DNA of 64,000 bases from Gallionella sp. (GTDB lineage: Bacteria; Pseudomonadota; Gammaproteobacteria; Burkholderiales; Gallionellaceae). Position 1 is the stretch's first letter. Every line of letters starts with the position of its first letter. Under the pieces are notes generated by a model. That model made no database searches. It worked only from the letters and a program-made list of their open reading frames with translations, and was not told where the DNA came from. Positions 16,402 through 24,401 of the stretch are shown piece by piece. The DNA lies in assembly GCA_028689145.1 (NCBI GenBank), contig JAQTWT010000004.1:132323-196322 (forward strand), in the 5' to 3' direction. A program made the position numbers and the translations under genes.

Positions 16402-17678
16402 CAGCGGAAATCGAATCTCTCAAAGTGGATGGACTCTTCGGCAACACCCATTTCGCGCAAAAGCGGCAGCAGCGCTTCGACCATGGGGATCGGGCCGCAG
16501 ATATACACCTCACGTGCGGTGATCTGGCCGATTTTCCCCAGTAGTTCAGGGAAATCGGGCAATTCCTTGTCGGATGCATCTGTAAGCAGCTCAAATTGAG
16601 GGTCTGTCGTTGCCAGCGCCGTGAGTTCGTCGAGGAATGCGGCATCGGCTTCTTTGCGGAACAAATAAATCAGCGTGGTAGGCCAGATGCAAGCGTGCGC
16701 GCGTAGCGCTGCCATGAAGGGTGTGATACCGACACCACCCGCTATCCAGAGTTGCTGGGCAAACGGAGAGCCAGATAGAGAACCAGACAGAAAAGTTCCG
16801 AACGGCCCTTGCAAACGCACCAAAACTTCCGGCTCAAGGCTTTGAAGTCGCTGCGAACAGGCACCCAGCGCCTTGATGCCGATGCGCAGACCTCCGTCCG
16901 CTTCGATGCCGCTCACTGTGAATGGATGATATTCACCGCAACCGCGATAAGTTTTCCCATCACCGAAAGCAACCAGAACAAATTGTCCGGGAGCTACAGT
17001 AATGGCTGCGGCGCAAGGGGATAGCAGCGCCTCGATCATACCGCCAGTCTGGCGTACGACTTGTGTTACACGGTATGGATGCGAGGCCATGCCTAGGTCG
17101 CTGGCAATCAAACGCCAACCCAGCGCAACGCCTGTCACAACGATCAGCAATACAAGCGTATCCGCCCCGCCCAGCAGCGCGTACACATGAGCCAGAGCGA
17201 GCACCACGCCAAGGCCGAGCGCAAAGTGAAATGCCCGCCAGCGCCGGTAAGGCAAACGCACGGCAAAGGTTGCTGCCAAGCCAAACATCAGCAAAACCAA
17301 TGCGGCCCAGCCCAGCCACAGCGGCCAGGATTGCGCCCACGGCACAAGTGTCTGCCAGGCAAGCTGCGGCGCTTCGACCCAGCCGTTTAGCGCCAGCGCC
17401 AGCGGGTGGCACAAGAGCAGCAGATAGGCGATCATGCCGCTGCGGTGATGCCAGCGATACATGGACTCAAGTCCGCCCAATTGTCGCGCGATATGCGGCT
17501 CTCGCACCATCAGTACGAGGTTCGCCGCCAGCAGCCCGCTACCGCCCCAAGCGGTGACAATGGCGAGACTGCGCCAGAACGGTATCTCTTCCGGGAATGT
17601 CATCCAGACAACAGTAAGCACCAGTATCAGCGCTACGGATGGCGCTGTGAAGCTGCGCGGAGAGAGGCGCTTAGTCAA
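16401..17678 (-). CDS. Ferric reductase-like flavohaem transmembrane oxidoreductase
   Basis: A 425-residue member of the ferric reductase/NADPH-oxidase-like superfamily. Six or so membrane helices (residues ~12-190) contain two His pairs spaced 13 apart, His78/His91 (HHRSGMIAYLLLLCHP) and His151/His164 (FHFALGLGVVLALAHV), expected to bind two haems across the membrane. The cytoplasmic C-terminus has the FAD motif EYHPFTVSG, the nucleotide-binding AGGVGITPF and the closing YICGPIPMV. It would pass electrons from NAD(P)H through FAD and haems to the periplasmic side. The start is TTG 17678, overlapping the previous stop as TTGA; the next Met (residue 26) would cut the first helix. Confidence 0.85.
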   Translation of the reverse strand: MTKRLSPRSFTAPSVALILVLTVVWMTFPEEIPFWRSLAIVTAWGGSGLLAANLVLMVREPHIARQLGGLESMYRWHHRSGMIAYLLLLCHPLALALNGWVEAPQLAWQTLVPWAQSWPLWLGWAALVLLMFGLAATFAVRLPYRRWRAFHFALGLGVVLALAHVYALLGGADTLVLLIVVTGVALGWRLIASDLGMASHPYRVTQVVRQTGGMIEALLSPCAAAITVAPGQFVLVAFGDGKTYRGCGEYHPFTVSGIEADGGLRIGIKALGACSQRLQSLEPEVLVRLQGPFGTFLSGSLSGSPFAQQLWIAGGVGITPFMAALRAHACIWPTTLIYLFRKEADAAFLDELTALATTDPQFELLTDASDKELPDFPELLGKIGQITAREVYICGPIPMVEALLPLLREMGVAEESIHFERFDFR

Positions 17679-17983
17679 TTAAGCCTGCCCCTTCTCCGTA
17701 ACTGTTCGCACCCAGATTGATTCTTGCGTTCCAATATCACTCCTTCACGGAGTGCGCGTTCGTTCATGCGAGCGTGATGTTCGGCTTGATAGGTTTTGCA
17801 TTCCTGATAGGTATCGAAGCTACGCATGCGGCGCTGATGTTCGATACGTTCATCCGGGCTCATGAATTTCCAGCCAGCCGTATTCTGGCCAGTCGCATGC
17901 CAAGGGCCGGTTGCCAATGCACCCGTGGTCAGCGCGAGGCTGAGAGCCAGTGACACGAAAAGTTTACGAAATAATCTGCTCAT
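17675..17983 (-). CDS. Small secreted hypothetical protein
   Basis: A 102-residue protein with a clear Sec signal peptide (MSRLFRKLFVSLALSLALTT then GALA/TG). The mature part is charged and helical: MSPDERIEHQRRMRSFDTYQ, ECKTYQAEHHARM, ending in NQSGCEQLRRRG, with two Cys. I do not recognise a named family; the SPDERIEHQRRMRSF helix is reminiscent of LTxxQ-like periplasmic helices but this is weak. ATG 17983 has AAGGAG upstream. It overlaps both neighbours by 4 bases, so it is an integral part of the redox operon. Confidence 0.7.
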   Translation of the reverse strand: MSRLFRKLFVSLALSLALTTGALATGPWHATGQNTAGWKFMSPDERIEHQRRMRSFDTYQECKTYQAEHHARMNERALREGVILERKNQSGCEQLRRRGRLN

Positions 17984-19239
17984 GACTTTTTCTCCTTTTC
18001 TCTGGTCATTCGTGCAGCGATCCAAGTGGTGATCACGGCCATACCAAGCAGGCTGAAAGTGATACCCAGATTATTCAAGCGCTCCGGGGCGAGCAGCAAC
18101 AATGCGCCCAATTCGAGCATCATGGCGCCGGACAACAGCTTCAACAGTCTGCCTTCCCGTTCCGTCAGCTTGCGCGCACCCATGCCATACGCGAAAACCA
18201 GCACGATCAGCGCCAGCGGGATTACGTAGATAAAATTGTACAGGGCCAGATACAGATAGCGTCCGGCGGGCGACAATTCGCTCAGGGTCAGCAAACGGGT
18301 ATAGACCATGGGGAAACCGGCGGTGCACAGCAGTTCGTAGAAATTGGCGGCAATTGCCAAAAACACCGTTGCGGCAACCATCGCTGTCAAATTTTCGGCG
18401 TTGAGAATGATGCGGGCGCGGCGAAAGATATCGGGTTTCTTTGATTCGGGTATCGATAGCGTGATGCCCTTCTCGAACAGGAAGAAATCTTTAATATTCA
18501 CCGTCCCGACAAACACCGCCAGCGCGCCCGCCGCCATCGTCACCCAAGCGAGATGGCCGAACATCTGGAACACGTTGAGCCAGGCAGCCATGAAGGCAAA
18601 ATACATCACCCCCGAGACCAGCACGAAGATACCGCCGATGACCAGCATGCGCTGCCGGCTCTTCTGGTGCGCCATCATCGACAACAGGAACAACAACACG
18701 AAAAAAGCGCAGGGGTTGAAGGCATCCAGCCCCGCGAGGATCAGCGTGAGCGCCGGCAACGAGAGGCTGGCCGGTTCCACTGCGCCCAGCAGCGGCAGGG
18801 TTATGAATTCAGTTGGGATAACTTCCGACTCCCGATCACCCAAGGTGCGCGCGCGGCAGATGTCGAGCCGGTGACGGAGCATCACGCCGGTAGTCTCATC
18901 GCTCTCCCAGCCGACATGCATCTCGCCGCAGAACAGCCACGCTGGAACCGACGCTCCTTTTTCGCCGAGTTGTTGCGCCATGTTCTGGAACAGGCGGATA
19001 TTTTCGGCATTGCGCGAGACTTCCAGTGCATGCAGTTTTACCCATGGCCGAGCCTCGGGGATAGTCGCAATGTAGGGATGCGCGGCGGTGCAGTGCGGGC
19101 AGCTCTGCGACCAGAAAAAATAAAGCTGCACTTCCGGCTGACCGTTGGCATCCTTCGTCACCCAGGTATCATCGGCATGGGCGGACAACGAAAACAGCAG
19201 CAGGCTGGTGGCTATGAACCTGAAAGCTCGGGCAAACAT
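17980..19239 (-). CDS. Thioredoxin domain fused to a DsbD/CcdA-like transmembrane domain
   Basis: A 419-residue protein. A signal peptide (1-~22) leads into a periplasmic thioredoxin-like domain with CPHC (Cys47, Cys50, in FFWSQSCPHC) and a CGEM pair region (Cys104, Cys128). From ~160 on there are about eight membrane helices of the DsbD/CcdA type with the two conserved redox Cys, Cys177 (DAFNPCAFF) and Cys305 (YELLCTAGFP). In DsbD the thioredoxin domain follows the membrane part; here it precedes it. It should move reducing equivalents from cytoplasmic thioredoxin to periplasmic disulfides. ATG 19239 has GGAG 5 bases upstream; a GTG two codons earlier is possible. Confidence 0.85.
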   Translation of the reverse strand: MFARAFRFIATSLLLFSLSAHADDTWVTKDANGQPEVQLYFFWSQSCPHCTAAHPYIATIPEARPWVKLHALEVSRNAENIRLFQNMAQQLGEKGASVPAWLFCGEMHVGWESDETTGVMLRHRLDICRARTLGDRESEVIPTEFITLPLLGAVEPASLSLPALTLILAGLDAFNPCAFFVLLFLLSMMAHQKSRQRMLVIGGIFVLVSGVMYFAFMAAWLNVFQMFGHLAWVTMAAGALAVFVGTVNIKDFFLFEKGITLSIPESKKPDIFRRARIILNAENLTAMVAATVFLAIAANFYELLCTAGFPMVYTRLLTLSELSPAGRYLYLALYNFIYVIPLALIVLVFAYGMGARKLTEREGRLLKLLSGAMMLELGALLLLAPERLNNLGITFSLLGMAVITTWIAARMTREKEKKS

Positions 19240-19395
19240 TCTCACTCCCCAATGGATCGTGTGTTAACGCTCATAACCCGAGCACGGAATACAAACATGC
19301 TTGTTGCCCACCACCCGCGGATAAGACCGGGCGCATCGCTGCGTTGCGTCGCAACGTGGAAAACCATCTTGGGTGCGGGTTCGTACATATCGGCC

Positions 19396-19818
19396 TCACT
19401 TTAAAAATAGTTGCCACCAGCGGCGACGATTGTTAGGAACTGGTGTATGTAATTCGATGGCCTGTGGTGGTGTCGCACTGAGTATCCAGCCAGGCGGCGA
19501 AGGAACGGTGCTGCATGACGAACCCATATGGCTGGGATCGTACACCTTGATCAGTGTGGGCGCTTCGGCATCGTCGGCATACACGATGCCGCAATAAGTC
19601 TCGTCATGTTCCCGATGCAGTAAGGCATCCAATGCGTCGATGCGTTGAGCCAGCGCCTCGCCCTTGAGCGGATTCTGCGGCACCAATTCACCGAGCTGAT
19701 AGACATACCACTCGCCGATTTTTACGCGCGTCCACAGCTCATCCAATTGTGACCACTGCAAGATGCCCTGAAAGCGTCCATTAAGGCGAGCCTGAAACTC
19801 GTTCGTCGCGTTTTCCAT
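19396..19818 (-). CDS. Hypothetical protein of the redox cluster
   Basis: A 140-residue soluble protein without signal peptide: FQARLNGRFQGILQWSQLDE, LWTRVKIGEWYVYQLGELVP, LDALLHREHDETYCGIVYAD, IKVYDPSHMGSSCS, ending GWILSATPPQAIELHTPVP and a basic tail. Not recognised. The YCGIVYADD and VYDPSHMGSSC segments suggest a compact alpha/beta domain. ATG 19818 has AGGAATAGG upstream. It lies inside the leftward cluster, with 27 bases to the upstream gene and 156 bases to the downstream one. Confidence 0.65.
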   Translation of the reverse strand: MENATNEFQARLNGRFQGILQWSQLDELWTRVKIGEWYVYQLGELVPQNPLKGEALAQRIDALDALLHREHDETYCGIVYADDAEAPTLIKVYDPSHMGSSCSTVPSPPGWILSATPPQAIELHTPVPNNRRRWWQLFLK

Positions 19819-19845
19819 ATGCCTATTCCTGCGCTAAGGAGAGCG

Positions 19846-20076
19846 TCAAGCCGGCATACCGAGTAACTTGCCGGTCAGTTTACGCGCAATCGGTGCCACA
19901 AAAAAGATCACCGGTACGCCGACCGGATAGGCAACTGCGAAAGCCTGTCCCCAGCGCGAGAGGAAGTCCACTGGGAAGCCGATGTTCACCGCAGTGATGA
20001 CGAAGGTCATCAGCGAAATCATCAACAAGCCCATGACGACCGAGAAAAGGAGATGGAACTTCTTTTGCGGCGTCAT
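19846..20076 (-). CDS. DUF2798-family small membrane protein
   Basis: A 76-residue protein with two membrane helices (FHLLFSVVMGLLMISLMTFV; WGQAFAVAYPVGVPVIFFVA) and the closing basic IARKLTGKLLG typical of DUF2798. Function unknown. ATG 20076 overlaps the previous stop as TGATG; a GTG at 20085 is an alternative. Tight coupling to the Cys-less thioredoxin-fold gene suggests a joint role in the cluster. Confidence 0.8.
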   Translation of the reverse strand: MTPQKKFHLLFSVVMGLLMISLMTFVITAVNIGFPVDFLSRWGQAFAVAYPVGVPVIFFVAPIARKLTGKLLGMPA

Positions 20077-20306
20077 CACAGCCACCCCGCAATCTTGTTG
20101 CGCGACGGCCCGTCGCCCGCATGCACCACATTGCCGTCTACCACCACGCCGGGCGCGGACATCACGCCGAAGGATATGATGGACTGGATGTCTTTCACCT
20201 TCTCAAGCTGAACCTCGACACCTTTTTTCTTTGCGGTATCCTCGATCAGTTTTGGCGTGGTCTTGCTGTTGGCAAAGCCGGTGTCCAGTACCTTGATGTT
20301 CTTCAT
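20076..20306 (-). CDS. Thioredoxin-fold protein of the TIGR00412 type lacking both active-site cysteines
   Basis: A 76-residue protein matching the small 'redox-active disulfide protein 2' / MTH895-like thioredoxin family: MKNIKVLDTG, a helix, KKKGVEVQLEKVKDIQSI, then the cis-Pro segment VMSAPGVVVDGNVVHAGDGP. In this family the motif after LGTG is CANC. Here residues 11-14 read FANS, so both catalytic Cys are replaced (Phe11, Ser14). It should be redox-inactive and may act as a scaffold or binding protein. It is the first gene of the leftward cluster; AT-rich DNA upstream probably carries the promoter. Confidence 0.8.
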   Translation of the reverse strand: MKNIKVLDTGFANSKTTPKLIEDTAKKKGVEVQLEKVKDIQSIISFGVMSAPGVVVDGNVVHAGDGPSRNKIAGWL

Positions 20307-20766
20307 AGCAAGAACTCCTCGAAAAAATGTTGATGAACAAAATTAACATTGGGTCAAGCTGTCATCTTCTGCAACTGATAAGCCAGATCAGTTAATTATG
20401 TCTATAAAACCCAGTTAAACCATAGTATTATGGGCATTCTAAGGTATTGAGTTAAATTTGAAAAATGGAAGAAAATGCATAATTCATGTTTAAATTTGTT
20501 GATGCAAAAGTGGTTGTAACTACTTTAGTATGATGAAATTACACGCATCCAGCTTGGATAATACAGGCTGGGTTTATCCAGCGTTTGGGTTCAGTTATCA
20601 ATTACCCGGTTAACGTAGTAACCATATGGCGGGCTGGCCCACCATACCGGGTCGTTTCGACATGGCCCGGACAGGCGTAACCCTGCTAAATTCTGTTCCG
20701 GCCCCTTCTGCTTAGCGAGAAGGGCTTGCCGCTTCCAAACTTAGATTAATCAGGAGCAATCAGAGA
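20307..20766. other. 460-bp intergenic region: divergent promoters and a structured leader
   Basis: Positions 20307-20550 are AT-rich with no gene; they likely hold the promoters for the leftward redox cluster and the rightward PilZ gene. Positions 20555-20724 are GC-richer and contain four consecutive hairpins, listed separately. No open frame, tRNA or known riboswitch consensus was recognised. Confidence 0.6.
20555..20724 (+). ncRNA. Candidate structured 5' leader of the PilZ gene
   Basis: Four hairpins: TGGATAA/TTATCCA (20555-20561 with 20574-20580), TATGGCGGGC/GCCCACCATA (20625-20634 with 20637-20646, one mismatch), CCGGG/CCCGG with inner TCG-TTT-CGA (20647-20670), and CCCTTCT/AGAAGGG (20703-20709 with 20718-20724). 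The last hairpin lacks a T-run. The AGGAG of the downstream gene follows at ~20752. It does not fit the c-di-GMP-I (GEMM) consensus as I know it. Confidence 0.35.
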
Positions 20767-21441
20767 ATGCCCGAGAAGTTGACGCAAGGTACAACATCAA
20801 ATGTAAACCTTGATGCTATCAAGTTACAGCCAGGTGCCGTGATGCAAATACAATCCTGTGACGAAACTGGGCAAGCGCGTCATGATGTCAGGTTTATTGG
20901 TGTCATCAGGGGTAATAGCGTTCTGGTTACCGTGCCTATGATTGGCGGCACAAGGATGTGGATGAAGCCGGGAGGGGATTTTATCCTGCGCGGATTTAAT
21001 GGACGTTATGCCTACGCATTTACCTCGAAGGTGATCCGTGCGCGCGAGCAACCATTCCCATATGTTCATTTTTCTTACCCGCATTCGGTTGAATACAAGG
21101 CGGTGCGCCATTCTTTGCGTATCGGCGTTACACAACCGGCCACTGTTACCACCACCGCCAATTCACCTGTGGCAGTCACGATGCTTGATTTAAGCGCATC
21201 GGGTTCAATGATTGAATCGCCCGAATCTTTGGGGAATGTCGGCGATCTCATCCATCTGGCATTTACGGTGCCGCTTGAGGGGCAGGAAGTTGACCTGAGT
21301 ATCGCCGCGGTTATCAAAAATATTTATCAGACCGACGATACCGGGCGGGGTCGAATCGGGCTCGGTTTCGAGGATGTCAGCCAAAACGATAATTTAATCC
21401 TGCATTACTTCCTTGAAATTCGGCAAGAGGAAATAGTGTGA
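20767..21441 (+). CDS. YcgR-like PilZ domain c-di-GMP effector
   Basis: A 224-residue protein. The N-terminal domain (~15-105, LQPGAVMQIQ ... IGVIRGNSVLVTVP ... PYVHFSYP) is the PilZN/YcgR_2 type. The C-terminal PilZ domain has the c-di-GMP motif R-x3-R at Arg114/Arg118 (VRHSLRIGV) and D-x-S-x-x-G at Asp141-Gly146 (DLSASG). YcgR-type proteins bind c-di-GMP and brake the flagellar motor or act on other surfaces. AGGAG lies ~10 bases before ATG 20767. The long structured leader suggests post-transcriptional control. Confidence 0.88.
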   Translation: MPEKLTQGTTSNVNLDAIKLQPGAVMQIQSCDETGQARHDVRFIGVIRGNSVLVTVPMIGGTRMWMKPGGDFILRGFNGRYAYAFTSKVIRAREQPFPYVHFSYPHSVEYKAVRHSLRIGVTQPATVTTTANSPVAVTMLDLSASGSMIESPESLGNVGDLIHLAFTVPLEGQEVDLSIAAVIKNIYQTDDTGRGRIGLGFEDVSQNDNLILHYFLEIRQEEIV

Positions 21442-21598
21442 TGGTCGCAGTTTGCGTGATGAATAGTAATGATTTATTGAGGTTGATGGGGTCGTACCGG
21501 CGGTTCCTGTAATGGCAGAGCGCATTGAACCCTGTTAAAGTAGTGCCGGAAGCCCGTTTTATTGCTAAGCAGCAATCTTTCATACACAGGTGAATACG

Positions 21599-24091
21599 AT
21601 GGCCACACCAAAAAAAGTCACTTATAAGCCGTTTCGCCGTTCCGATCAGCATTCGATCGAACACTCGCTGACCAATCACCTGATGTACACGGTGGGCAAG
21701 TCTGTCAAAGCGGCCACCGGGCACGATTGGTACGATACTGCTGCGCATACCGTGCGCGACCACCTGATCGAGCGCTGGACGAACACGGTGGAGAACAATT
21801 ACCAGCAAAATCCCAAGCGCATCTATTATCTTTCGATGGAATTCCTGATCGGACGCACGCTGTCTAATGCCGCGCTGAATCTGGGGATAGAGCCTTCTCT
21901 GCATGCGGGTTTGCTCGCGCTGGGGCAGGAAATGGAAAATATCGAGGAGATGGAAAACGATGCAGCGCTCGGCAACGGCGGCTTGGGGCGTCTTGCAGCC
22001 TGTTTTCTCGATTCGATGGCGACCATGGATCTGCCGGGCATGGGCTACGGCATCCGTTACGAATACGGCATGTTCACCCAGCGTATCGAAAACAACCAGC
22101 AGGTGGAGCATCCCGATAACTGGCTGCGTTACGGCAACCCGTGGGAGTTCCAGCGCCCGGAACGGCTGTACCCGGTCAAATTTTATGGCAGCATCGTCAA
22201 GTTCCCGGATGCTCATGCGCTGAGCCATATCGAACACCGCTGGGTGGACAGTGAAACGGTGATGGCGATGGCCTACGATTTTCCCGTGCCCGGCTATAAT
22301 ACCGAGACCGTCAATAACCTGCGCCTGTGGGCGGCAAAGTCCACGCGTGAATTCGATCTCGGCTCTTTCAACGCGGGCGACTATATCGGGGCGGTAGTTG
22401 ACAAGGATTTGACCGAGAATTTGTCCAAGGTGCTCTATCCGGACGACAGTTCGTTGATGGGGCGTGAACTGCGTCTCAAGCAGGAATATTTCTTTGTCTC
22501 CGCGTCTGTGCAGGACATCCTGTATCGCTTTTCATCCGCGCATAGCGACTGGAATATGTTGCCGGAAAAAGTTGCCATTCAGCTTAACGATACTCACCCG
22601 GCTATCGCCGTGGCGGAGATGATGCACCAGTTGGTCGATCATCGTTTTCTCGGTTGGGATCATGCCTGGCAACTGGTGACGGGGATATTCGCCTACACCA
22701 ACCACACCCTGATGCAGGAGGCTTTGGAGGCATGGCCGGTAGAGATGTTTGAACGGGTATTGCCGCGCCATCTGGAAATCATCTACGAAATCAACTGCCG
22801 TTTTCTGGCGCAGGTGAACCATTGTTTCCCCGGCGATACCGGGTTGTTGCGGCGCGTTTCGATTATTGACGAGGAGCATGGCCGTAGGGTGCGCATGGCG
22901 CATTTGGCGGTGGTCGGCAGCCATACCGTGAACGGGGTTGCCGCGATTCACAGCGAACTGTTAAAGTCCGAGCTGTTTTTTGATTTTCAGCGCATTTTCC
23001 CCGGAAAATTTATCAATGTGACCAACGGCATTACGCCGCGCCGCTGGTTGAACCAGTGCAATCCGCGCCTGACCGAATTGATCGCATCGCGCATCGGTTG
23101 CGACTTTGTGCGCGATTTGTCGGAACTAAAAAAACTGGCGGAATTCGCCGAGGATGCGGAATTCCGCAAAGAGTTTCGCGCCGTAAAACAGGCCAACAAA
23201 CTGTACCTCGCCGAACATATCGAAAAGGTGACCGGCATCCGTGTCGATCCGGATTCGCTGTTCGATGTGCAGGCCAAACGCATCCACGAATACAAGCGGC
23301 AATTGCTCAACGTGCTGCATGTCATTACTCTGTATAACCGCATCCGCTCCGGGCAGGCCAAGGATATTGCACCGCGCACCGTGATTTTCGGCGGCAAGGC
23401 CGCGCCGGGTTACCGTACCGCCAAACTGATCGTGCGCCTGATCAACGATGTGGCGGGTATCGTCAACAACGATCCGGCAGTGGGAAATTTGCTCAAGGTG
23501 GTGTTCTATCCGAACTACGACGTTTCTACTGCGGAAAAAATATTTCCGGCCAGCGAATTGTCCGAGCAGATATCCACGGCGGGCACCGAGGCTTCCGGTA
23601 CCGGCAACATGAAGATGGCGCTAAACGGCGCGCTGACTATCGGTACGCTGGACGGAGCCAACATCGAGATCTGCGAGGAAGTGGGCGAAGAAAATATCTT
23701 CATCTTCGGCCTGACCACGCCGCAAGTCGCCGAACTGCGCGCGCGCGGCTACAACCCGTGGGATTACTACAACGGCAATGCGGAGTTGCGTCAGGCACTG
23801 GATATGATCGGGAACGGTTTCTTCTCGGTGGAAGAGTCGGACCGTTACCGCTCACTATTCGATAATCTGACCAAAAACGGCGACCACTATCTGCTGCTGG
23901 CCGACTATGCCAGCTATATGGAAGCGCAGGATCGGGTGAGTGCGCTGTATCTGGATCGTGAGGAATGGACGCGCCGCGCTATTCTAAACGTCGCCAATAT
24001 GGGCAAGTTTTCCAGCGACCGCACCATTCAGGAATATGCCGACAAGGTATGGAAAGTTCAGCCTGTGGCACCCGCTTGTACGCTGAAGTGA
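21599..24091 (+). CDS. glgP: Glycogen/alpha-glucan phosphorylase
   Basis: An 830-residue PLP enzyme (GT35) releasing glucose-1-phosphate from glycogen. Signature segments: YYLSMEFLIGRTLSNAALNL near the N-terminus, NDAALGNGGLGRLAACFLDS, VFYPNYDVSTAEKIFPASEL and the PLP-binding EASGTGNMKMALNGALTIGT with the Lys of NMKMA. Length is normal for the family. ATG 21599 is preceded by AGGTGA; a GTG three codons upstream is possible. No other glycogen genes are nearby. It is followed after 3 bases by a small hypothetical gene. Confidence 0.96.
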   Translation: MATPKKVTYKPFRRSDQHSIEHSLTNHLMYTVGKSVKAATGHDWYDTAAHTVRDHLIERWTNTVENNYQQNPKRIYYLSMEFLIGRTLSNAALNLGIEPSLHAGLLALGQEMENIEEMENDAALGNGGLGRLAACFLDSMATMDLPGMGYGIRYEYGMFTQRIENNQQVEHPDNWLRYGNPWEFQRPERLYPVKFYGSIVKFPDAHALSHIEHRWVDSETVMAMAYDFPVPGYNTETVNNLRLWAAKSTREFDLGSFNAGDYIGAVVDKDLTENLSKVLYPDDSSLMGRELRLKQEYFFVSASVQDILYRFSSAHSDWNMLPEKVAIQLNDTHPAIAVAEMMHQLVDHRFLGWDHAWQLVTGIFAYTNHTLMQEALEAWPVEMFERVLPRHLEIIYEINCRFLAQVNHCFPGDTGLLRRVSIIDEEHGRRVRMAHLAVVGSHTVNGVAAIHSELLKSELFFDFQRIFPGKFINVTNGITPRRWLNQCNPRLTELIASRIGCDFVRDLSELKKLAEFAEDAEFRKEFRAVKQANKLYLAEHIEKVTGIRVDPDSLFDVQAKRIHEYKRQLLNVLHVITLYNRIRSGQAKDIAPRTVIFGGKAAPGYRTAKLIVRLINDVAGIVNNDPAVGNLLKVVFYPNYDVSTAEKIFPASELSEQISTAGTEASGTGNMKMALNGALTIGTLDGANIEICEEVGEENIFIFGLTTPQVAELRARGYNPWDYYNGNAELRQALDMIGNGFFSVEESDRYRSLFDNLTKNGDHYLLLADYASYMEAQDRVSALYLDREEWTRRAILNVANMGKFSSDRTIQEYADKVWKVQPVAPACTLK

Positions 24092-24094
24092 GCT

Positions 24095-24355
24095 ATGAAT
24101 TCCGGCATACTTGATCAGCAAAATGGTGCGGATGCGGAAGACAAGCGCAGCAATGCGCATCTGCGTGTGGTGTTCGAGACTGCCTGCCAGATAACCGCAC
24201 CATTCTTCGAATCCGGCAAGGGATGGGGAGGAAAATCCCTGACGCTTTATGCACGGCAGGCTTTGCGCGAGAAATATCCGGACCTGACGCAGCAGGATAT
24301 TGCGTTCCTGTTTTCCGCGGTGCAGCGTTTTCACCGGGATAGCGCCAATAAGTAG
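24095..24355 (+). CDS. Small hypothetical protein downstream of glgP
   Basis: An 86-residue soluble protein: HLRVVFETACQITAPFFESG, WGGKSLTLYARQALREKYP, DLTQQDIAFLFSAVQRFHRD. Helical, no signal peptide, no recognised family. It starts 3 bases after the glgP stop with GAAGTGAG as ribosome site, so it is co-translated with glgP. Confidence 0.6.
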   Translation: MNSGILDQQNGADAEDKRSNAHLRVVFETACQITAPFFESGKGWGGKSLTLYARQALREKYPDLTQQDIAFLFSAVQRFHRDSANK

Positions 24356-24401
24356 TTTGGAGTGTTTCATCAGCCATTTTTACCAATGCCGCAGCTGGCT
24401 A

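Noticed and set aside
20590..20730. c-di-GMP-I (GEMM) riboswitch before the PilZ gene
   Set aside because: Tempting from context, but the conserved sequence blocks of that riboswitch are absent; kept only as an unnamed structured leader.
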